Origin: Histomonas meleagridis | Lineage: Eukaryota > Parabasalia > Tritrichomonadida > Dientamoebidae | Assembly: GCA_020186115.1 (NCBI GenBank) | Contig: WSYJ01000147.1 | Location: 124,001-188,000 of the forward strand | Reading direction: 5' to 3' | Length of the DNA: 64,000 nt | Shown: positions 57,568 through 64,000 of the stretch, piece after piece | Numbering within the stretch: the first letter of the stretch is position 1 | Layout: every line of letters starts with the position of its first letter | Translations under genes and position numbers: made by a program | Notes under the pieces: model-generated | The model's input: only the letters and a program-made list of their open reading frames with translations | Told to the model about the DNA's origin: nothing | Database searches by the model: none

Positions 57568-60500
57568 TTATGATATAAATGTATCAAATTTACAAAGTAT
57601 TTTATAGATGTCTTCTAAATCAATTTGTGCACTTGTTCTTCTATAAAAAATTGGGCATTCATTTGCAACACAAAAATTATGAAATGTAAATGACTTTTGA
57701 CATCTTTGGCATTGTGTCCAGAGCTTACTTTGATCGATTTCTGCATGTTTGTATAATTTTATTTTCTCTTGATAAATTTCATCAATTAAATTTTCACATT
57801 TATTACAAATTGGTTTTTTGTTCTGTTCAATGATTTTATTTCCACAAATACATGTTTCTTCATGTTTCATATAAGTAATAATTGAATCTTTTTTCTGCAA
57901 TAAGTTTTGAATTTTTGAAGATTTGTTTTTTATATGTGAAACTTTAAATAGGTCATTAATGTCATTTTCGTTAATAAATGATTTTAAAAGACGAATTAAA
58001 GGTTTTTTTAATTGATTTTCTAAATAATATTTTGCATCAATTTGTAATCCATTTTTTAGTGTATAAATCGGATCTTCACTTCTATCATAAATATTATATG
58101 TTTTCTTTTGTATTATTAAATATGGAATTCTATCTCCAATTCTTGGTATAAATTCTAATCCTCTTCTTTTAATACGATTTAATAATTGGATATGAGGTTG
58201 CTTGTTTTTATATTCTTCTTCATTTTTACCAAATGTTTTTGAGATAACTAAAAATGAATAATCAATTTTTTGGTTAAAAAGATCTTTAATAATTGAGTAA
58301 ACAAAATTTTTTGCTTTTAAAATATCATTTTCAATCAATAAAAACTTTATTAAATAGTGTAACATTTGCTGTACAAGTAAACAATTATCTCTTCGAATAG
58401 TTTCAATTCCTTTTGTCACAATTATACCATCATCATTTAACGTTTTATGAATAATTCCAACATAATGTTTTTTTGACATTAAAATTAATGGCTGATATAT
58501 ACCTTCGAATTGAAGTTGAATTGGTTCAACAAATAAATTTGAAACAAAAGAAGAAATATTTTCACCAATTTTTATTGCGTTTTTAATAGATTCTTTACCT
58601 ATATCAATCATAATTGAATCAGTATCGCCATAAATCACATTTTTATTCATATTAGTTTCTGTTTCATTTTTAGTTTTTTGTATTATACTTCTACCAAAAC
58701 TTGTAATAGCTTCTGAGAGTTGTATTAATGAAAGTCTACCAGTTGATGAACCAGTAAATCCATAAACAGAGTTTGCAGAAATTTTTAAAGCTAATTGACG
58801 ACATTTATAAATATTAATTAAATTTGGATCAGTTTCAGTTTTAATTAATTCCATTACTTTTTTTCTTTCATTTAATAATTCAATAAGTATTTCAGGTAAA
58901 ATTCCAATTCTTTCTTTTATGAATATAACATTATTTGGTGAAACTATATATTCTTTTTTTAAATTTTTGCTAGATAAGAGAATTGTTGAATAACATATAT
59001 TATATGAAATCATTATTGATGGATATAAAGAAGCAAAATCTAATGATATAATTGGATTTGTATATAATCCAATTTTAGGCTCAATAACCATTGCACCTTT
59101 AAATTGTATATCAGTTTTGTCTATTTTATAATATGGTATTATCATTTCATGTTCATTAGCTTTTCTTAGTATTTGAGAAAAAACTCGAATTTGTTGTCCT
59201 TTATTTAATAAATAATTTATAGGAACATGACAAATTCGTGATAATTCAATCGAATTAATAATTGACAATAATTTTTCCATTAATTTTAATGACAACAAAG
59301 AGTTTTTTATACAATAAATTCCAATACGATGTCGATCTAATGAATTACCTTTAAATAATTTTGATATAGTTATATAATGTAATTCTTCTTTTTGTTCATT
59401 TAAAAAATGAATTGAAACTGAATTAAGTGAATAAGATCGTAATTTATGTTCAAGTTGAATTGATATAAGCATATCATAAACAATGATTCCTTCAATTTTA
59501 ACTTCTTCAAAATCTCTTCTTCCAAGTGCTTTGATAAACCTTCTTACCTTTTTTAATTTACAATATTTACTTTTATATTTACTTAAGGCACAAAATTCAT
59601 TACATCCAATGAATTTACTTCTTTTGATTAAATGTGGTAATTTATAATTAATAATATTGTATCCTATAATAATATCTGGATCAAAAAATCGAATTAATTT
59701 TTGAAAACTTAATAATAATGTTTTTTCATCGTCGAATTGATATACGTTTGTTCCAATTATAGGTAAGCATGTACCTAATGTTAAAGCAAATGATGATAAA
59801 TGATTACAAGTTTTTAAATGACCACAAATTTGAATAACTTGATTTCCTTCTGTAAAATGAGAATCCTCACTAAAAACTTCAATATCAAATGACATAATTC
59901 TAAATTGTGGATATGTAAGTTCATTTATTGGCTTGATATTTTCATATGAAACATCAATTTCTATTTGTGATATTGTGTTATAATCTTTTAACGGTGTTTC
60001 AAAAAAATTGTTTATTGTTATCCATGAACACCCACTAATATGAATATCACTCATAAATCGAATTATATAATTAACATTAGCTTCAAATATTTCTATATCA
60101 AAATTAGGAAAGACAAATTTCTTTTCTTCAAATATTCGACATATTTGTAATATTTGATTTGGTGTTCTTGTTGTAATTTTTAAAAATCGTTCTTTTTCAG
60201 GGTGATAATACATAAATTTTATTTTTGTTACAATTTCAAGTTTACTAATCACAGGTATTTTTGATCCGATTAAAAAATTTATTTTACTTTGAAAGGATTT
60301 TAACTTTGTTTCATTAAAATCATTTGGAATAGAAATATAAAAATATGGTTCAAAGTTATGGACATGTATGCATAAACTATGCTCAATTTCATCAACGCAA
60401 TGAAGATCCATTATAGTAACATCTCCATTTGAATGAATATCTAACTTTGGATCAAGTTTTGAAGAAACTATAAAACTTAAATCAATAACACAACAAGTAA

Positions 60501-60582
60501 TTTCTTTTGGAATTTGAGTGATTTCTTTTCTTCCCCATTCTTTTGGAAATGAGATCATGTTGTAATCTTGAATATATTCCAT
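57568..60582 (-). CDS. POLD1-like: DNA polymerase delta-like catalytic subunit with degenerate exonuclease site
   Basis: About 1004 residues from the first in-frame ATG at 60582 (the frame is open to 60618 without ATG). Polymerase motifs are intact: LDFASLYPSIM (motif A), ALKISANSVYGFTG (motif B) and YGDTDSIM (motif C). The C-terminus has two Cys modules, CICGNK...CNKC and CQRCQ...C-x4-CPIFY, as in Pol delta, where the second binds an iron-sulfur cluster and the accessory subunit. In the proofreading domain Exo I (SFDIE) is kept, but Exo II reads YNIINYKLPHL where Pol delta has N-x-FDLPYL, and Exo III reads YCIKN where it has YCLKD. So two of four catalytic acids are replaced (Asp to Lys, Asp to Asn). 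It likely polymerises without proofreading. Confidence 0.85.
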   Translation of the reverse strand: MEYIQDYNMISFPKEWGRKEITQIPKEITCCVIDLSFIVSSKLDPKLDIHSNGDVTIMDLHCVDEIEHSLCIHVHNFEPYFYISIPNDFNETKLKSFQSKINFLIGSKIPVISKLEIVTKIKFMYYHPEKERFLKITTRTPNQILQICRIFEEKKFVFPNFDIEIFEANVNYIIRFMSDIHISGCSWITINNFFETPLKDYNTISQIEIDVSYENIKPINELTYPQFRIMSFDIEVFSEDSHFTEGNQVIQICGHLKTCNHLSSFALTLGTCLPIIGTNVYQFDDEKTLLLSFQKLIRFFDPDIIIGYNIINYKLPHLIKRSKFIGCNEFCALSKYKSKYCKLKKVRRFIKALGRRDFEEVKIEGIIVYDMLISIQLEHKLRSYSLNSVSIHFLNEQKEELHYITISKLFKGNSLDRHRIGIYCIKNSLLSLKLMEKLLSIINSIELSRICHVPINYLLNKGQQIRVFSQILRKANEHEMIIPYYKIDKTDIQFKGAMVIEPKIGLYTNPIISLDFASLYPSIMISYNICYSTILLSSKNLKKEYIVSPNNVIFIKERIGILPEILIELLNERKKVMELIKTETDPNLINIYKCRQLALKISANSVYGFTGSSTGRLSLIQLSEAITSFGRSIIQKTKNETETNMNKNVIYGDTDSIMIDIGKESIKNAIKIGENISSFVSNLFVEPIQLQFEGIYQPLILMSKKHYVGIIHKTLNDDGIIVTKGIETIRRDNCLLVQQMLHYLIKFLLIENDILKAKNFVYSIIKDLFNQKIDYSFLVISKTFGKNEEEYKNKQPHIQLLNRIKRRGLEFIPRIGDRIPYLIIQKKTYNIYDRSEDPIYTLKNGLQIDAKYYLENQLKKPLIRLLKSFINENDINDLFKVSHIKNKSSKIQNLLQKKDSIITYMKHEETCICGNKIIEQNKKPICNKCENLIDEIYQEKIKLYKHAEIDQSKLWTQCQRCQKSFTFHNFCVANECPIFYRRTSAQIDLEDIYKILCKFDTFIS

Positions 60583-60677
60583 TAATTTATTGCAGATAGC
60601 ACAACAATCGAAAATCACATTTTTTAAAAAAAAATTTAAGTGCTTTTTGTCGTCAAATTTTATGTAGTGTTACATAA

Positions 60678-60989
60678 ATGGAAGAAACCACACAATTCGA
60701 TCAAAACAATGAAAACAGAGAAGAAGAAAATGAAAATGAGCCTGTAGTAAATAGTAGTAATCTATCTACGAATGAACATGATAATGAAGAAGATGATGAA
60801 GATTCAAATGAGCCTGTAGTAAATAGTAGCAATCTATCTACGAATGAACATGATAATGAAGAAGATGATGAAGATTCAAATGAACAAATTGAGCCTAAGA
60901 ATCAATTACCGGAGTTTGCGCCAGAGGAAAATGCAGATCCACTTGATGAGGAACCAAAATTGACACTTCCATTTTTAAGACTTTATTAA
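60678..60989 (+). CDS. Small acidic protein with a duplicated 24-residue block
   Basis: 103 residues from ATG 60678, very rich in Glu, Asp and Asn. The block EPVVNSSNLSTNEHDNEEDD plus DSN occurs twice in tandem, nearly identical in DNA as well. The C-terminal end (LTLPFLRLY) is the only hydrophobic part. No family recognised; likely disordered. Its start codon is ~95 bases from that of the divergent polymerase gene, so the two may share a promoter. Confidence 0.5.
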   Translation: MEETTQFDQNNENREEENENEPVVNSSNLSTNEHDNEEDDEDSNEPVVNSSNLSTNEHDNEEDDEDSNEQIEPKNQLPEFAPEENADPLDEEPKLTLPFLRLY

Positions 60990-61258
60990 TAAATGTTTGT
61001 TAAAGAATCTCATAAAATAAAACGTATCATTACTAATTCAAACAATATTATTCTCTACTTCTTTTTGGCCAAAAAAACTTCTAATTTAATACGGATTAAA
61101 TGAAAACTTATATAATAATCAATATCTTAAAGGATTGTAAACATGTCTTTTATTCTTTGCTATTAACTTTAGTTTTTCACTTTAAACTCGCATTCTGGAA
61201 GAAGTTGGTTACATTATACTCAGATTATTGATAAGTTTATTTTCGGTTTTTTCGGTTA

Positions 61259-61264
61259 TCATAT
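61259..61264 (+). promoter_or_regulatory. Initiator-like motif TCATAT
   Basis: The hexamer fits TCAYWY, the trichomonad initiator that contains the transcription start at its A. It lies 17 bases before the Kelch gene's ATG, the normal spacing. A six-base motif in AT-rich DNA can occur by chance. Confidence 0.45.
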
Positions 61265-61277
61265 TTTCACCGGCAAA

Positions 61278-62432
61278 ATGGGAAATACAACAAGCAGAAA
61301 CAACATTGAATATCTTAAATCCGTTGGAGCCCCACCAATGATGCCAGTAAAACGATCTAAGCAAAGTGAATATTCACAAGCAATTGGATCAAATAAAAAT
61401 GTTTATTCACTTAAAACAACTATTGCTAGACCACCATTTAATGGGGTTTGGTCAATGTATCTACCACCATGTGAATCACCTATTGCACGTACAGGTCAAT
61501 GCCATGTTTATGATCCAGTAACAGACTGCTTAATAATTTGTTATGGTATTGATGCTCATGGTCACCACCTTAATGACATGTGGGCACTTGACCTTAAAAC
61601 TCTTCTTTGGCGAAAGATTTCAGACTCAATTTTATCTCCACGTACCAACTGCTCTGCAATCTTATATGGTCGTGAAATGATAATTTTTGGTGGCACTGAT
61701 CCGCGTGGTTATCTTTCTGATTTGCATTCTATTAATCTTGAAACTTTACAAATTACCAGATTTGACTGTCAAATTCCACCTCGTGAAAAATGTATTCTAT
61801 TTTTAGGATCATCATCCACACTCTTTGTCTGGAGCGGCTTTAACGGGGTAATTCTTAACGATATGTATGAATATAATTTTAGTGATGGCAGTTGTCAAGC
61901 CAAAGAAGTCGAAATCAGTGGTCGGCGTGCCGCTGTTTATTGTGATGAACTTGGCAGTCGATTCAGTTATGTTTTTGGATCTACACGTGGACATCCACTT
62001 GCCAAATTTGATCGCGAGCTTGGAACCTTTGAGATAATGCGCTGTGGAGGCACAGCTCCACCACCAGAACTTACTGACGCGATGTGCGTAGTTGCATGTC
62101 ATTATTTATTTGTCATCGGAGGACAAATTGATTCGGATTACACATATTTATACGCTGTAAATCTTGACGATCAACAATGGTTTGCATTTTACGTGATGCC
62201 GGATAATGATTCAACACTATTGACAGATGGATTTATCACAAAAGCTGGTTTATTCAAGCTGCCAAGGCAATATTCGGGGTCACTGGCGTTCTCTGCTGCT
62301 AAAAGAGCGTTAGTTTGTACAATGGGAAGTTTGTTCTTGGATCCGCCATCTGTATCAATTATATCGATTGGGAATGCATTGTCGGTTTTGCATTTACGAG
62401 ATGACCTTTTGCCAATGCTGCACATGTTCTAA
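61278..62432 (+). CDS. Kelch-repeat protein with N-myristoylation signal
   Basis: 384 residues from ATG 61278, start supported by the upstream initiator-like motif. The N-terminus MGNTTSRNN fits a myristoylation site (Gly2, Thr/Ser6), predicting membrane attachment. Kelch-type blades follow from about residue 60: HVYDPVTDCLIICYG, LNDMWALDLKTLLWRKI, SAILYGREMIIFGG, LSDLHSINLETLQITRF, LFVWSGFNGVILNDMYEY, and HYLFVIGGQIDSDYTYLYAVNL. There is no BTB, F-box or kinase domain, so it is a propeller-only protein, probably a scaffold. Partners are unknown. Confidence 0.8.
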   Translation: MGNTTSRNNIEYLKSVGAPPMMPVKRSKQSEYSQAIGSNKNVYSLKTTIARPPFNGVWSMYLPPCESPIARTGQCHVYDPVTDCLIICYGIDAHGHHLNDMWALDLKTLLWRKISDSILSPRTNCSAILYGREMIIFGGTDPRGYLSDLHSINLETLQITRFDCQIPPREKCILFLGSSSTLFVWSGFNGVILNDMYEYNFSDGSCQAKEVEISGRRAAVYCDELGSRFSYVFGSTRGHPLAKFDRELGTFEIMRCGGTAPPPELTDAMCVVACHYLFVIGGQIDSDYTYLYAVNLDDQQWFAFYVMPDNDSTLLTDGFITKAGLFKLPRQYSGSLAFSAAKRALVCTMGSLFLDPPSVSIISIGNALSVLHLRDDLLPMLHMF

Positions 62433-63544
62433 AAGTATAATAAATTCAATTGAACCTTTCTTTCTTTAAATTCGGATTCGTTTTTCCATTGAAGAATAAA
62501 TTCAAATGGCAGATGAAAATAAATTGAAAAAGTCGAATTTCCGAAGTTTACAATTTCCTTATTTTTCGAAATATTTGGATCGTTCGAAAATTCAACAAAA
62601 AACATTGATATTTATTTGCTATAATCAAAATCTATTATTATGATTTGAGATTAAAATTCCAAATTTGGAAATTATTCAATTTATTTATGTTGAAAACTTT
62701 ATTTTCTTTTCTTTGATGTTAATTTAAATTCTCAACAGTTTTAATAATGATGCTCGTTTTTCCCAATTCTACATAGATGATGAAAACCCAACCCAATGCT
62801 TTTCGCAACAATAACCTAAAAGCGGTTTTTTCCGTATCGGAAATGATTTTCTGAATAAAACCACCTTGGATAACGATATGGGCTAATTGAGTGGTTTTTA
62901 AACGTATTATAATTCAAATTCGAATACAGCCGCTTGGGCAACGATATGGGGTAATTGAATGATATTGAAATTTACCATCATACCACCAAACGAATTATCT
63001 GTAACACTCAACTTATTATACTAATTAATTTCATCAAAACGTATGACATATGACAGTCATACCAAAATTATAATGTTTAATTCGTTAATTACACTAAAAA
63101 ATTTGCAAATTTGATCATTTCATTATTATAAATTTCGGATTTGGCAACTCAAAAATTTAAAGATCAATCCATAATTTCAAAATAACATCATTACTTGAAA
63201 TTATAGTAATCAAAATTAAAGGAATTATAACATATTTCCCAATAGATATTAACAGTCGTATATGAAAGAAGTCGATCACTTTATACTCAAAAGTTACATA
63301 AACTATTGAATTAAAAATCAAAAAAAAATTCAAAAAATCTCAATATATAATATATTCAAACATAATAAAACAATGTTTTTAAATATTACATATATAGTGT
63401 TATATATTCATATAATATTTAAACTTTTTATTGAAGAAATATTCGTCAGGTACCATTAACGTTTTTTGACACACCACATTTGTTTACAGAAATCTCAAAT
63501 GATTTTGGGATATTTTTTAACTTAACTTAAATATTTAAATTGTT
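62433..63544. other. Intergenic DNA with a 30-base direct repeat
   Basis: No gene seen. An imperfect direct repeat, TTGGATAACGATATGGGCTAATTGA (62868 on) and TTGGGCAACGATATGGGGTAATTGA (62935 on), lies ~67 bases apart within palindromic-looking flanks, possibly a small decayed element. Confidence 0.45.
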
Positions 63545-63800
63545 TTTTACAGCACTTATGTATGCATCTGAAAATGGTCATTTAAAAATAGTCAAATTAC
63601 TTCTAAAGCAAAAAGGAATTGATATTAATGCTGAAAATGTTAATTTATTTTAAATATAATTTGTTTTATTAATTTTGGATCTCAAAATAATATTTGGAAA
63701 TTATTTATATTGTTTGAAACAGCACTTGATTTTGCATCCAAGCATAAGCATACTAAAATAGTTAATTTGCTTCAGCAGCCAAATCGGAATTAATAGTAAT
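63545..63800 (+). pseudogene. Two ankyrin units separated by a stop-filled spacer (second interrupted locus)
   Basis: The first unit (from about 63551) reads TALMYASENGHLKIVKLLLK then QKGIDINAENVNLF and a stop. After ~60 bases of AT-rich spacer a second unit begins GAA-ACA-GCA-CTT: TALDFASKHKHTKIVNLLQQ, then stops as NRN. Layout equals the array at 49151-51975, but the spacer is different in sequence and lacks the 20 bp repeat. Nothing upstream can be joined as an N-terminal part in the window. Confidence 0.6.
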
Positions 63801-64000
63801 TCCAAAAAATTTATACACTTTTTTCAGTAAACTGAAATTAATTGTAACATATCTAAATTTAAAATTAATATTTCGTCTCATAATATCTTAAAACAAAATC
63901 AAATAAAGTATGAATAAATAGCAACAATCCTGTGTATTTGTACATTCATTGTATATTTTGATTATACAGTTATTATATCAAAAAAATGTTTAGTTTAAGT

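Overview
The window looks like chromosomal DNA of a very AT-rich parabasalid protist, most like Tritrichomonas (Histomonas or another trichomonad is possible). The grounds are BspA-like leucine-rich repeat genes, ankyrin genes, compact uninterrupted housekeeping genes with short spacers, an initiator-like TCAYWY motif just upstream of one start codon, and a heavy load of varied DNA transposons. Species is inferred; no rRNA is present.

Layout. 1-1486 is the right end of an IS1595/Merlin-type transposon. 1487-16257 is a graveyard of nested mobile elements: retroelement copies A, B and D, two P-element-like transposases, two tyrosine-recombinase remnants, and two intact tRNA-Arg(ACG) genes plus the 3' stump of a third. 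16258-34427 is one tRNA-Arg locus split by retroelement copy C (restriction-like-endonuclease type non-LTR), itself split by an 11.3 kb Merlin element (22980-34261) with ~195 bp inverted ends, an 8 bp target duplication, an intact transposase and two cargo genes: a lactococcin-972-like protein and a BspA-like protein. 34428-42780 is a housekeeping block: cupin, RNA polymerase I largest subunit, Nug1/nucleostemin-like GTPase, VHS-GAT clathrin adaptor. 43073-54375 lies between two inverted identical tRNA-Ala(TGC) genes and holds a Harbinger-like fossil, a ~1.3 kb TATAATG satellite, an ankyrin gene followed by about 13 ankyrin units separated by stop-filled 20 bp minisatellite spacers, and a decayed BspA gene. 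55540-57191 is a decayed pogo-like transposon with TA duplications. 57568-62432 carries a DNA polymerase delta-like catalytic subunit that has lost two proofreading aspartates, a small acidic protein and a Kelch protein. The window ends in a second interrupted ankyrin locus.

Most novel: (1) a retroelement inserted inside a tRNA-Arg T-loop, flanked by a perfect 57 bp duplication that leaves an intact tRNA gene, with three copies all beside tRNA-Arg(ACG); (2) a cargo-bearing giant Merlin element with a bacteriocin-family gene; (3) the interrupted ankyrin array; (4) an apparently exonuclease-dead polymerase delta paralogue. Several conserved genes carry one-base frameshifts in homopolymers, so assembly error must be considered before calling them dead.
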